Shown here: piece after piece, positions 18,441 through 27,821 of the stretch
How the letters are laid out: each line of letters starts with the position of its first letter
Position numbering within the stretch: position 1 is the first letter of the stretch
From: Alteromonas hispanica
GTDB lineage: Bacteria > Pseudomonadota > Gammaproteobacteria > Enterobacterales > Alteromonadaceae
Reading direction: 5' to 3'
Length of the DNA: 64,000 nucleotides
Assembly: GCF_010500915.1 (NCBI RefSeq)
Contig: NZ_JAAAWP010000010.1
Location: 87,280 to 151,279 of the forward strand
Position numbers and translations under genes: made by a program
The notes under the pieces: model-generated
What the model was told of the DNA's origin: nothing
Seen by the model: only the letters and a program-made list of their open reading frames with translations
The model's database searches: none

Positions 18441-18542
18441 CTTACTAAAACAAAAAACCAACCAACTAAATAATGCTAGAAGGCTGGCTTTCTTTTATTG
18501 TTGGTTTCCTTGCGATACTTGCCATCTGCAAGCATCGCAAGG
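18441..18542 (-). terminator. Double hairpin downstream of the SSF symporter
   Basis: Just past the symporter stop is a long stem, CCTTGCGAT-A-CTTGC / GCAAG-C-ATCGCAAGG (18508-18542). Next on the minus strand AAACCAAC (18507-18500) pairs with GTTGGTTT (18462-18455), followed by a T-rich tail. The second looks like an intrinsic terminator that may reduce expression of the DUF294 and exonuclease genes; the first may protect the 3' end. Confidence 0.55.
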
Positions 18543-18567
18543 TGTTACCTGTATTACCTATTAATAC

Positions 18568-20274
18568 TTAGTGTGCAGAGGCTTCACCCGCTCCCTTAGG
18601 ATAGCGAATACTCTCAACCAACTCTTGGATTTCTTCTGGCGCATCGTCTGTCACTTTAAAGACTAGGAATGCCACCAAGAAGTTAACCATCATACCCAAT
18701 GTACCAATACCTTCAGGTGAGATACCAAACCACCAGTTTGCTGGAACATTCGCCGCTGGGTTAACAAACTTGAAGTAAATGATGTAGGCAGCGGTGAAAG
18801 CAATACCCGCAAGCATACCCGCCACAGCGCCTTTATCATTCATACGTTTACTAAAGATACCCATAATAATCGCAGGGAAGAAGCTTGATGCAGCTAAGCC
18901 GAAGGCAAAGGCGACCACCTGCGCAACAAATCCGGGCGGGTTAATACCAAAGTAACCAGCAATCACTATGGCAACCCCCGCAGCGAGTCGAGCATAGAAC
19001 AGCTCCGCTTTATCGGTAATATTAGGCGCAAAGTTTCGTTTCAATAGGTCATGCGACACCGATGTAGAGATTACCAGCAATAGACCTGCCGATGTAGACA
19101 ACGCAGCGGCAACACCACCGGCAGCTACTAGGGCAATTACCCACGCTGGAAGATTCGCAATTTCAGGGTTAGCAAGTACCATGATATCGCGGTCTACTTT
19201 CATCTCGTTACGCTCGTCACCAGAATAAAACATGACACCATCGCCGTTCTTATCATTAAACTCGATAAGCCCAGTTTGCTCCCAGTTTTTAATCCACGAT
19301 GGTGCTTCTGCGTAACTTGTACCGGTAAGCTCAGGCCCATTAATGGTTTCAATCATGTTAACGCGAGCGAAAGCAGCCAATGCCGGAGCAGTGGTATAAA
19401 CAATCGCAATAAACGCTAACGCATAACCTGCTGATTTACGAGCATCATGAACCTTAGGCACAGTAAAGAAGCGAACGATAACGTGAGGTAGACCTGCCGT
19501 ACCCACCATAAGCGCAAATGTAATGAAGAATACGTCTATGGTACTTTTGGTACCTGTGGTGTACTCGTGGAAGCCTAAGTCGGTGGAGAGGTTGTCGAGT
19601 TTTTGCAGAAGATGCATGCCCGATCCATCAGCTAATGTGGCACCGAATCCGGTCTGCGGTAAGATGTGACCCGTTACCATAATTGAGATAAATACTGCTG
19701 GAACAACATACGCAAATACCATTACGCAGAACTGTGCAACCTGAGTGTATGTAATCCCTTTCATACCGCCAAGAACGGTATAGAAGAATACGATAACCAT
19801 CCCAATTACAACGCCGGTAACAATATCTACTTCAAGGAAGCGGCTAAACACAACGCCTACGCCACGCATTTGGCCGGCAACATAAGTAAAGCACACGAAG
19901 ATGGCGCAGAAAACTGCCACGGTTCGAGCGGTTTGCGAATAGTAGCGGTCACCAATGAAATCGGGTACAGTAAATTTACCGAATTTACGCAGGTAAGGTG
20001 CTAGGCAAAGTGCAAGCAGTACGTATCCGCCAGTCCAGCCCATTAAGTAAACAGCACCATCGTAACCCATGAAAGATATTAGACCTGCCATGGATATAAA
20101 GGATGCAGCGGACATCCAGTCGGCAGCAGTTGCCATACCGTTAAGCACGGGAGGAACGCCGCCACCTGCTACGTAAAAGTCGTTCGTTGAACCTGCTCTT
20201 GCCCAAATGGCAATTGCGATGTAAAGCGCAAATGTTGCGCCAACAATAATAAAGGTGAGTGTTTGAAGATCCAT
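18568..20274 (-). CDS. Sodium:solute symporter, ActP-like (large subunit of DUF4212/SSF pair)
   Basis: A 568-residue SSF-family transporter of the VC_2705 type, related to acetate permease ActP. SSF motifs are NDFYVAGGGVPP, NGMATAADWMSAASFI, GGMKGITYTQVAQF, and TAGLPHVIVRFFTVP. About 13 membrane segments are evident. It starts 4 bp after the DUF4212 small-subunit gene, which marks the two-component transporter. It lies back to back with crbS, whose N-terminal domain is also SSF-like, and near acs; acetate or another short carboxylate is therefore the likely substrate (inferred). Confidence 0.9.
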   Translation of the reverse strand: MDLQTLTFIIVGATFALYIAIAIWARAGSTNDFYVAGGGVPPVLNGMATAADWMSAASFISMAGLISFMGYDGAVYLMGWTGGYVLLALCLAPYLRKFGKFTVPDFIGDRYYSQTARTVAVFCAIFVCFTYVAGQMRGVGVVFSRFLEVDIVTGVVIGMVIVFFYTVLGGMKGITYTQVAQFCVMVFAYVVPAVFISIMVTGHILPQTGFGATLADGSGMHLLQKLDNLSTDLGFHEYTTGTKSTIDVFFITFALMVGTAGLPHVIVRFFTVPKVHDARKSAGYALAFIAIVYTTAPALAAFARVNMIETINGPELTGTSYAEAPSWIKNWEQTGLIEFNDKNGDGVMFYSGDERNEMKVDRDIMVLANPEIANLPAWVIALVAAGGVAAALSTSAGLLLVISTSVSHDLLKRNFAPNITDKAELFYARLAAGVAIVIAGYFGINPPGFVAQVVAFAFGLAASSFFPAIIMGIFSKRMNDKGAVAGMLAGIAFTAAYIIYFKFVNPAANVPANWWFGISPEGIGTLGMMVNFLVAFLVFKVTDDAPEEIQELVESIRYPKGAGEASAH

Positions 20275-20278
20275 TGTT

Positions 20279-20545
20279 TTACTCCTCGTCTACGCCATAG
20301 CGTTTATCCATCGCGTTCATTTTGGCCATATAGACAAAAATAAGAGCAACAAATACTAAAATGGAACCTTGTTGTGCAAACCAGAAGCCCAGTTTGAAAC
20401 CAAAGAATTGGATGTTGTTTAATGCGTCGGCAAATAAAATGCCCGCACCAAACGACACTGCAAACCAAATGACTAAAAGTTTGAAAAGGAGCGCTAAGTT
20501 CTCCTTCCAATATGCTTTTTTGTCATCATCATTTCTAAATGCCAT
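20279..20545 (-). CDS. DUF4212 small subunit of the SSF symporter
   Basis: An 88-residue protein with two hydrophobic helices (FKLLVIWFAVSFGAGILFA and GFWFAQQGSILVFVALIFVYMA) and a conserved charged tail, KMNAMDKRYGVDEE. This is the putative solute:sodium symporter small-subunit family, almost always encoded just before a VC_2705-type SSF protein as here (4-bp gap). It is the first gene of the operon and is divergent from crbS. Confidence 0.9.
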   Translation of the reverse strand: MAFRNDDDKKAYWKENLALLFKLLVIWFAVSFGAGILFADALNNIQFFGFKLGFWFAQQGSILVFVALIFVYMAKMNAMDKRYGVDEE

Positions 20546-20716
20546 TTGTCCGTCCCCACGTCAGGTTAATCGGTTGTTGTTTTTTTACATTTTCCTAACG
20601 CTCAGCTTTTGTGTGGTTGCCGCTTCAAATTTCACACTGTTAAATGCAAACCCATCATGCAGCAAAGCCAAGCTTTTAGGAGGTTGGATATCACTTTAGA
20701 CCTGCGTGTTAAATTT

Positions 20717-20765
20717 AAAAATGAGACCATGGTCGTAGGTAGACGATGGTCTCAATAGGTATAAT
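20717..20765 (+). promoter_or_regulatory. crbS promoter with a palindromic regulator site shared with acs
   Basis: TGAGACCAT (20722-20730) and ATGGTCTCA (20746-20754) form a perfect 9-bp inverted repeat ending 5 bp before TATAAT (20760-20765). The left part, AAAAATGAGAC-N2-TGGTC-N-TA, recurs at 31578-31598 upstream of acs. CrbR, encoded behind acs, is the natural candidate to bind. It could serve crbS and the divergent symporter operon together. Confidence 0.6.
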
Positions 20766-20803
20766 AGACACAGAGTTGTAAAAATAAGGTTAACGGAAGC
20801 ACT

Positions 20804-23800
20804 ATGGTTTTTGGTTGGGTTACACTGGCAGTACTTTATCTTTTCTTACTTTTCTCCCTCGCGAGTTGGGGTGAAAAAAACTCGCCTACAGCACGTGCAC
20901 TAACCTCACATCCTGCGGTTTACTCTCTTGCTCTTGCTATTTACTGCACAGCATGGACATTTTTTGGCATGGTAGGACAGGCAAGTAGAGACACCTGGAT
21001 TTACCTGCCTATTATGTTGGGACCAATTTTGGTGTACGTCATTGGGTATAAGTTTATTTATAAGCTTACCCTTGTGAGTAAAAAGCAGCATATAACTACC
21101 ATTTCTGACTTCATTGCATCGCGCTACGGCAAACGTCAAACCGTGGCCTTACTTGTTACCATTATTGCTTTACTCGCTACTATTCCCTACATAGCACTAC
21201 AATTAAAAGCCGTTGGATCAACGTTTCAACTGCTAACACAGCAGCCCAAAAACGATGTTATCATTATTGCTGCTACTGCTTTTATAGCCGTGTTTGCTAT
21301 CTATTTTGGTACCCGTCAGACCGACGTCACCGAATATCGCCGCGGGCTGATGCTTGCCATCGCTTTTGAGTCATCAGTAAAACTACTGGCACTGGTATTG
21401 GTGGCGTTTGTAGGGTACAGCGCATGGAAAAACACCCAAAGCGGACCATTTTTTGAAAGTTTTTTGAACGAAGCTGCGATGTCGCAATTCAGCTCGTTTA
21501 CTTTCATTGCACAAACCATTATGGCCGCCGCGGCCATTGTATGTTTGCCCAGACAATTCCACGTAGCAATTATTGATAATCTTAGCTTGTCTCACTTGCG
21601 CACAGCGCGTTGGCTGTTTCCGCTTTATCTGATCATCATTTCTGCGGTTATTCCTGTTATCGCTATTGCAGGGAAAGCTATTTTTGCGGGTACCAGTGTA
21701 GAGCCAGACTCTTATGTACTCTCTTTAGCCATGTTCTCAGAGTCTGCGCTACTGCAAGTTATCGTATTTGTAGGAGGGCTTTCTGCAGCTACCGCCATGA
21801 TCATCGTGGCCACGCTTACACTAAGTACTATGCTCACCAATGACGTTATTTTACCTCGCATACTCGCATTTACCGAAGACTCAGGTAGAAAGCGGGATAT
21901 TTCTCGCCGAATAAAATTAATACGTCGCATTGTGATTGCCTCTATTCTGCTGATGGCTTTTTTGTACCACCAGCAAATGACGAGCAGTCGTTCGCTGCAC
22001 TCTATTGGTCTTATTGCATTTTCATTGGTTATTCAATTGCTACCCGCCATCGTAGGCGGGCTTTACTGGAAGCGCGCTCACGCTCATGGGGTTTATGCTG
22101 GTCTGATGGTAGGGCTTATCATTTGGGTACTATGGCTAGTTCTGCCAATTGTCAGCGAGCAAGTCTCGCGTTTAGAACAAAACGAACTTATCAGCCAAGG
22201 CGCCATGATAAGCCTTGCTGCCAATTCCCTTATGTACATACTGTTTTCGTGGTTTGCACCACAGCGCCTTATCGATCGCATTCAAGCAGAAGCCTTTGTA
22301 TCGCCTACTATGTCTGCTAACAATACGGTGAAATCTCAGGCTACCAACGTAAAAGTGGCAGATTTAACCACCTTACTCTCTACTTTTATGGGAGCGGGCA
22401 GATGTATACAGCTCGTTGAGCAATATCAGCAGTTAAATCACTGCGAACTTAACGAACAAGACACGCCGAACGAGAACTTCTTGTCGTTTTGCGAGCGTGC
22501 GCTAGGGGGGGTTATCGGCGCATCAAGTGCAAAGGTTTTACTCGATAGTGCGCTGCGCGGCAAAAAGATGGACTTCACTGAAATTATCAACTTCTTTGAT
22601 GACACCACTCAGGCCATGCAATTTAACATGACGGCCCTTTTAACCTCGCTTGAAAATATGGATCAAGGGATCAGCGTTGTCGATAAGCATTTAAACTTAG
22701 TGGCATGGAACAAACGCTACTCTAATCTGTACCCCTACCCCGATGATTTACTTGCCGTTGGCGTTCCTATTGAAAGGCTTATTCGCTATAACGCCTCACA
22801 GGGAGAGTTTGGCACTTTTGACGTTGAATCCGAGGTGGAAAAGCGTCTAGAACACTTGCGTTCGGGCATGCCTCATCGCTTTACGCGCCAGCGTAAGGAC
22901 GGGCGGGTAATAGAGATGGTGGGCAACCCTCTGCCTGGCGGTGGCTTTGTAACTAGCTTTAACGATATCACCGGGCACGTAGAAATTCAGCAGGCGCTAG
23001 AAGAGTCTAATATTGACCTTGAAGCGAGAATAAAAAAGCGCACAGAAGAAGTGCATTCAATTAATGCTGAACTTCGCCTTGAAATCGAAAAACGTTCGGG
23101 GGCCGAAAAAGAGCTGATAAGAGCCCGCAAAGCAGCAGAAGATGCCAACGCCAGTAAAACTCGTTTCCTTGCTCTTGCCAGCCACGATGTTTTACAACCT
23201 CTTAATGCCGCTAAGCTATACGTTAGCGCATTGGAAGAGCAAGACTTATCTGAGCAAACTCATGCCATTATCAAAAAGCTAAGTCACAGCGTCTCGTCTA
23301 GCGAGGCTTTGATAGGTACGTTGCTAGACATAGCACGGTTAGATCAGGGCGAAATGAAACCCGACATCGAGTCTGTTGATGTGAGCGCCCTGCTTACTCC
23401 CCTGGTAGATGAAATGGCGATGCGGGCTAAAGACAAAGGTTTAGAGCTAAAAGCCATTATTAGACCTTGTTGGGTGCGGGCTGACAAAACATACTTGTAC
23501 AGAATACTGCAAAACTTGTTGTCAAATGCGGTGAAATACACCGAAAAAGGAAGAGTTTTATTTGTGGTCAAATCGGTTAACGACACTGTATATTTTAAGA
23601 TTTTAGATACAGGCATCGGTATTTCTAGCGACAAACTAGACACCATATTTGGCGACTTTTTCCGCGCCAATGAAAGTAAGGAACACGGTTTAGGCCTGGG
23701 CCTTGGTGTGGTAAGACGCTTGAGTTTACAGCTCGACACCAAAATACAGGTGCGTTCACACTTAGGTAAGGGCAGTAGCTTTATGTTCTCGCTCAATAAA

Positions 23801-24271
23801 GCTGCCCCTAAAGCCACCTCAGCTATTAGTAATAAACCAAAAAATACAACCTTTAGCGGTATGCAGGTGCTGTGTGTGGACGATCAACGTGAAAATTTAG
23901 ACGCACTTAGCACCTTGCTTGAGAAATGGGGCGTTAAGGTTTATCTGGCTAATAATTGGGATGATGCGTTGTCTCTTGCCGAGTCAGTTAAGCCTCAAAT
24001 ATTACTAATGGATTACCAGCTAAGCCATGAAGATGACAAAAACGGGCTTGCTCTTATTGATACTATTAGAACCAAATTAAACGTTGTTGTACCCGCCGCT
24101 CTGATTACCGCAACGCCTGATGAAAGTCTTGTGGTGCAATGCAAAGAGCAGGGAGTAAACTTTTTAGCGAAGCCGCTGAAGCCGGCAAAATTAAGAGCGT
24201 TATTGCAAAGCATGACGCGCTACATTCGCGAGGCAAAAAACGTAGATGCAAATGAAGGCAGTAGCGATTAG
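20804..24271 (+). CDS. crbS: CrbS-type hybrid sensor histidine kinase with SSF transporter domain
   Basis: A 1155-residue hybrid kinase. Residues 1 to about 490 form a 12-13 helix SSF/SLC5 domain (YCTAWTFFG, TISDFIASRYGKRQ). A linker and a PAS domain follow (about 610-720; LENMDQGISVVDKHLNLVAWN). A coiled coil (KKRTEEVHSINAELR) leads to HisKA with H794 in FLALASHDVLQPL, then an ATPase with NLLSNAVKY and GLGLGLG, and a C-terminal receiver with D1070 in ILLMDY. This is the architecture of CrbS, which with CrbR controls acetyl-CoA synthetase (acetate switch) in Vibrio; both crbR and acs are encoded 5 kb downstream. The SSF domain may sense or carry the substrate. Confidence 0.9.
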   Translation: MVFGWVTLAVLYLFLLFSLASWGEKNSPTARALTSHPAVYSLALAIYCTAWTFFGMVGQASRDTWIYLPIMLGPILVYVIGYKFIYKLTLVSKKQHITTISDFIASRYGKRQTVALLVTIIALLATIPYIALQLKAVGSTFQLLTQQPKNDVIIIAATAFIAVFAIYFGTRQTDVTEYRRGLMLAIAFESSVKLLALVLVAFVGYSAWKNTQSGPFFESFLNEAAMSQFSSFTFIAQTIMAAAAIVCLPRQFHVAIIDNLSLSHLRTARWLFPLYLIIISAVIPVIAIAGKAIFAGTSVEPDSYVLSLAMFSESALLQVIVFVGGLSAATAMIIVATLTLSTMLTNDVILPRILAFTEDSGRKRDISRRIKLIRRIVIASILLMAFLYHQQMTSSRSLHSIGLIAFSLVIQLLPAIVGGLYWKRAHAHGVYAGLMVGLIIWVLWLVLPIVSEQVSRLEQNELISQGAMISLAANSLMYILFSWFAPQRLIDRIQAEAFVSPTMSANNTVKSQATNVKVADLTTLLSTFMGAGRCIQLVEQYQQLNHCELNEQDTPNENFLSFCERALGGVIGASSAKVLLDSALRGKKMDFTEIINFFDDTTQAMQFNMTALLTSLENMDQGISVVDKHLNLVAWNKRYSNLYPYPDDLLAVGVPIERLIRYNASQGEFGTFDVESEVEKRLEHLRSGMPHRFTRQRKDGRVIEMVGNPLPGGGFVTSFNDITGHVEIQQALEESNIDLEARIKKRTEEVHSINAELRLEIEKRSGAEKELIRARKAAEDANASKTRFLALASHDVLQPLNAAKLYVSALEEQDLSEQTHAIIKKLSHSVSSSEALIGTLLDIARLDQGEMKPDIESVDVSALLTPLVDEMAMRAKDKGLELKAIIRPCWVRADKTYLYRILQNLLSNAVKYTEKGRVLFVVKSVNDTVYFKILDTGIGISSDKLDTIFGDFFRANESKEHGLGLGLGVVRRLSLQLDTKIQVRSHLGKGSSFMFSLNKAAPKATSAISNKPKNTTFSGMQVLCVDDQRENLDALSTLLEKWGVKVYLANNWDDALSLAESVKPQILLMDYQLSHEDDKNGLALIDTIRTKLNVVVPAALITATPDESLVVQCKEQGVNFLAKPLKPAKLRALLQSMTRYIREAKNVDANEGSSD

Positions 24272-24318
24272 AACTGCATAGAGATACTGATTAAATAGAC
24301 GAATACAAGTGCTGTCTA

Positions 24319-25059
24319 CTACCGCTCCTCATTTGATTGGGCCTGCTCTGCGGCCTGGCCTGCAGCATGATTACTGGCATTGCTAGCGGCATGGGTAGCT
24401 GGGCGTGTTTTTTCCTTAGCGGTCGAATTAGTCTCTGTCGAATTAGCCTCAGTCGAATTAGCCTCTAACATGGCATTCGTTTTGGCAACCACTTTACCTA
24501 TGCTGTCCCATTTTACTTTGGGGTTTAACATAACAGGCCGAGTGAGAATGAGGTTGTTAGGATACATAATGGTTTCACGTTCAAGCGTAACCAGGCGAGT
24601 ACTGAATGGCCCGATGTCGGCAATAAACCCCTCAACAAAATTATCACCATCGATAATGCGTAAGTAATTGCCTCGTCTGTAAGATACATTCGTAAGCAAT
24701 ATAAAGTAGGCTGTTATATTGCTGATTAACGACCAACTGGCAAACAGCGCTACCCCTGTAACCGTTATAATAGATGTGGATAAGACAAGAAGGCCTGAAA
24801 AGTCTATTCCCCAAGCAAGCAATAGCAAACAAAGAGACACTGTTGCCGCTATTACTTTAGCAGCAAATAGTCCTTTCAATGCACTGTGAGACTTAAGCTT
24901 CGATTTCGCAATGTCGTTTTCAATTTTCGGCAGCAGCTTTTTTGACATAACCAAATAAACGAGCAGTACCAAAACGCTAAACACGATATTAGATTGATAT
25001 TGCGTTGCCCATTGCAGAAAATTGTCCCACCATTGAATCATCACTCCAGTGTACTCCAC
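24319..25059 (-). CDS. Small MscS-family mechanosensitive channel with repetitive tail
   Basis: A 246-residue inner-membrane protein: three or four hydrophobic helices in the first 120 residues, then the MscS beta domain (YRRGNYLRIIDGDNFVEGFIADIGPFSTRLVTLERETIMYPNN, positions about 130-172). The C-terminal 50 residues are low complexity, with a near-perfect five-residue repeat (EANST x3) encoded by a 15-bp tandem around 24422-24470, followed by an Ala/His-rich stretch. GTG at 25059 is favoured because AAGGA sits about 6 bp before it. The gene is convergent with crbS. Confidence 0.85.
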   Translation of the reverse strand: MEYTGVMIQWWDNFLQWATQYQSNIVFSVLVLLVYLVMSKKLLPKIENDIAKSKLKSHSALKGLFAAKVIAATVSLCLLLLAWGIDFSGLLVLSTSIITVTGVALFASWSLISNITAYFILLTNVSYRRGNYLRIIDGDNFVEGFIADIGPFSTRLVTLERETIMYPNNLILTRPVMLNPKVKWDSIGKVVAKTNAMLEANSTEANSTETNSTAKEKTRPATHAASNASNHAAGQAAEQAQSNEER

Positions 25060-25240
25060 ATGTATTCCTTCGTAGCGCTTAGCGCTCTCATTGTTGCTAT
25101 ATGCTCACATTAGCACGAAAGCGCTATGACATCTTTGCAAGGCCACCAATAGCCCGTATTCTAAGGAGAAGAGTCGATATGCTACTGCCAAAAACCACAG
25201 TCTTCATAAAATAAAAACAATCGACACCATAAGAAAAATT

Positions 25241-25258
25241 TGTAAGACAGACCTTACA
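25241..25258. repeat. Small palindrome upstream of rimK
   Basis: TGTAAG-ACAGAC-CTTACA is a perfect 6-bp dyad in the 308-bp gap between the mscS-like gene and rimK. It contains AAGACAG, like the dispersed repeat family. The rest of the gap shows nothing I can name. Confidence 0.3.
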
Positions 25259-25367
25259 GACTCAATTAGTATGCGCGCCCTAAACAGCTTGCGCATTTAT
25301 CGCTCACATGTAACGGTAGTGTCAATTCGAAAGCTGAACTCTTTATTTTATCAAGGCTAATAAACCT

Positions 25368-26273
25368 ATGCGCATTGCAATACTGTCAAGAAACCCGCGA
25401 CTTTACTCTACTTCACGTCTTGTTGAGGCAGGAAAAGCTAGAGGTCATGAAGTGGATGTTATCGATACCATGCACTGTTACATGGATATCACCAGCGCAA
25501 GACCCTCTGTTCGATATAAAGGTAAAAAGCTTCCCTACTACGACGCCGTTATTCCACGCATTGGTGCGTCGGTAAGCTTTTACGGCACCTCAGTAGTGCG
25601 TCAATTTGAAATGATGGGCACATACAGTGTTAATGAATCAGTGGCAATCAGCCGCTCTCGTGACAAGCTACGCTCTCTTCAATTGCTTTCTCGTAAAGGG
25701 GTTGGAATGCCACGAACAGGTTTTGCCCATCATCCAGATAAAATAGATGATGTGATAAAAACCGTGGGAGGAGCGCCTGTTGTTATTAAGTTACTTGAGG
25801 GTACGCAGGGTATAGGCGTGGTTTTGGCAGAAACTCACAATGCCGCTGAATCTATAATTGAAGCTTTTATGGGGCTTAACGCCAGCATTCTGGTTCAAGA
25901 ATTTATAAAAGAAGCCGGAGGAAGTGATATTCGCTGCCTGGTGGTAGGCGGAAAAGTTGTCGCGGCAATGAAACGTCAGGCTGCAGCGGGCGAGTTTCGC
26001 TCTAATTTACACCGTGGCGGACAAGCTAGCCTAGTGAGATTGAGCCCAGCTGAACGTAAAACAGCAATAGATGCAGCAAAAACCATGGGGTTAAATTGTT
26101 GCGGCGTAGATATTTTGCGTTCTAACAATGGCCCCGTTGTTATGGAAGTTAACTCTTCTCCTGGATTAGAGGGCATAGAAAAAGCCACCAATAAAGATGT
26201 AGCAGCTATGATTATTGAGTTTATTGAAAAAAGCGCTGAGCCACACAAAACAAAAACTCGTGGTAAAGGTTAA
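25368..26273 (+). CDS. rimK: RimK-type alpha-L-glutamate ligase
   Basis: A 301-residue ATP-grasp ligase that adds glutamate residues to the C-terminus of ribosomal protein S6. Visible motifs: N-terminal [24 protein letters not shown]-grasp [43 protein letters not shown], and the metal-binding [14 protein letters not shown]. Length matches E. coli RimK (300). It heads an operon with a succinylglutamate-desuccinylase-like hydrolase and a RimB-like aspartic protease. In Pseudomonas, RimK and RimB act together to adjust S6 tailing and translation. Confidence 0.97.
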   Translation: MRIAILSRNPRLYSTSRLVEAGKARGHEVDVIDTMHCYMDITSARPSVRYKGKKLPYYDAVIPRIGASVSFYGTSVVRQFEMMGTYSVNESVAISRSRDKLRSLQLLSRKGVGMPRTGFAHHPDKIDDVIKTVGGAPVVIKLLEGTQGIGVVLAETHNAAESIIEAFMGLNASILVQEFIKEAGGSDIRCLVVGGKVVAAMKRQAAAGEFRSNLHRGGQASLVRLSPAERKTAIDAAKTMGLNCCGVDILRSNNGPVVMEVNSSPGLEGIEKATNKDVAAMIIEFIEKSAEPHKTKTRGKG

Positions 26274-26333
26274 TACATAGCAACGTTCATCGTTAATGAA
26301 GGCTGAAATGCCATTTGTGAAGGAAAAACCTTA

Positions 26334-27365
26334 GTGGTAAGTAATGTTTTGACGATTGGGGGGCACGATATCGCCCCAGGAGAAACCAAGAAAATAGACT
26401 TGGAAATGCCGCCGTTATACACGGCTACCAATATGAGTATTCCAGTCTATGTAAAAAGAGGCAAACGCCCAGGGCCGGTTATGTTCGTTAGCGCTGCCGT
26501 TCACGGTGACGAGCTAAACGGCATAGAGATTGTTGGGCGTTTGATACGCTCGAAGGCAATTGAGAAATTGCGCGGAACCCTTATCGCAGTGCCTATGGTG
26601 AACGTCTATGGCGTATTAAATCAGTCACGTTACTTGCCTGATAGAAGAGACTTAAACCGCAGCTTTCCCGGAAGCAAAAAAGGCTCATTAGCGGGAAGGC
26701 TCGCAAATCTTTTTTTTAACGAGGTAGTGAGCAAGTGTGACGTTGGAATAGACCTTCACACCGGTGCAATACACCGAAGCAACCTGCCGCAAATTCGCGC
26801 AGATTTAGACGACGCAGACGTGCTTGAGATGGCAAAAGCCTTTGGCGTTCCCGTGTTACTTAACGCTGAAATTCGCGAAGGCTCGCTAAGAGAGGCCGCA
26901 AGCACAAGTGGCGTTAAGATTTTGCTTTATGAGGCAGGCCAAGCACTTCGCTACGATGAGTTTTCTATCAGGGCCGGCGTGAAAGGTATTATCAATACCA
27001 TGAGACACCTTGGTATGCTGAATAAAAGTCGCAGTAAAGGCCACAGTATAAATCGGTTTATTGCTCAACAAAGCGGCTGGGTGCGTGCAGCTGAAAGCGG
27101 TTTTGTAACCCATCTTGCACAATTAGGCGACCATGTTGTAAAAGGGGATAAACTTGCGGCTATTGCCGACCCTTTTGGCAACATTATCGGCAGCATTATT
27201 AGCCCGACCGAGGGTGTCGTAATAGGCAAGCAAAACATACCTCTCACGCAAGAGGGAGAGGCAATTTATCACATAGCGTATTTTTCACAGCCTAATGAAG
27301 TAGCAGAACACGTTGAACTTTACCAAGACAATTTATTACCTACAGACGAGCCACTTGTTGAGTAA
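26334..27365 (+). CDS. Succinylglutamate desuccinylase/aspartoacylase-family zinc hydrolase
   Basis: A 343-residue M14-type zinc amidohydrolase. The zinc ligands are H and E in SAAVHGDELNGIEI, with the third His in GIDLHTGA; RRDLNRSFPG supplies the substrate arginine region. The C-terminal part (GWVRAAESGFVTHLAQLGDHVVKGD) is a barrel-sandwich domain. The start is GTG at 26334 with AAGGA upstream. Placement between rimK and rimB suggests it removes acyl or glutamyl groups in the same modification system, rather than arginine catabolism, since no ast genes are here. That role is inferred. Confidence 0.85.
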   Translation: MVSNVLTIGGHDIAPGETKKIDLEMPPLYTATNMSIPVYVKRGKRPGPVMFVSAAVHGDELNGIEIVGRLIRSKAIEKLRGTLIAVPMVNVYGVLNQSRYLPDRRDLNRSFPGSKKGSLAGRLANLFFNEVVSKCDVGIDLHTGAIHRSNLPQIRADLDDADVLEMAKAFGVPVLLNAEIREGSLREAASTSGVKILLYEAGQALRYDEFSIRAGVKGIINTMRHLGMLNKSRSKGHSINRFIAQQSGWVRAAESGFVTHLAQLGDHVVKGDKLAAIADPFGNIIGSIISPTEGVVIGKQNIPLTQEGEAIYHIAYFSQPNEVAEHVELYQDNLLPTDEPLVE

Positions 27366-27370
27366 AAAAA

Positions 27371-27805
27371 ATGAAAAATAAAAAACTTATTGGTGCAGTT
27401 GAAGTGTGCGATTTGCCTCAACTTGCTATTTCCGAGCTGAATGTTCGCGTAGATACAGGAGCAGCCACTTCCTCTCTTCATGTCGACAATATAGAAGAGT
27501 TTACTCGTGATGAAACGCTGTGGATCCGCTTTGACATTCACCCTGATATTTACAATGTCGACACGGTAGTAAGAAGAGAAGCAGAAGTATTTGGCAAAAA
27601 AAAGGTAAAAAGTTCCACCGCAACCCGAGAAAAGCGCTATGTTATATTAACAGATATCATCATGGATGGGTTTCAATGGAGAATCCAACTGACGTTAACA
27701 GACCGCTCAGAGATGACCTACTCCATGCTTTTAGGCCGTGAGGGCATGTCGGGGCATTTCATTGTCGACCCAGAGTATGACTATCTTCTCACAGGTAAAG
27801 ACTAA
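27371..27805 (+). CDS. rimB: RimB-like retropepsin (annotated family: ATP-dependent zinc protease)
   Basis: A 144-residue single-domain aspartic protease of the retropepsin-like family misnamed 'ATP-dependent zinc protease'. The catalytic motif is VDTGAATSSLHV; DGFQWRIQLTLTDRS and MLLGREGM form the second half of the fold. It begins 5 bp after the hydrolase gene. RimB homologues trim glutamate tails added to S6 by RimK, so the operon likely encodes both addition and removal. The symbol is given by analogy with Pseudomonas rimABK. Confidence 0.8.
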   Translation: MKNKKLIGAVEVCDLPQLAISELNVRVDTGAATSSLHVDNIEEFTRDETLWIRFDIHPDIYNVDTVVRREAEVFGKKKVKSSTATREKRYVILTDIIMDGFQWRIQLTLTDRSEMTYSMLLGREGMSGHFIVDPEYDYLLTGKD

Positions 27806-27821
27806 CTTTTGAAATGAGTAA

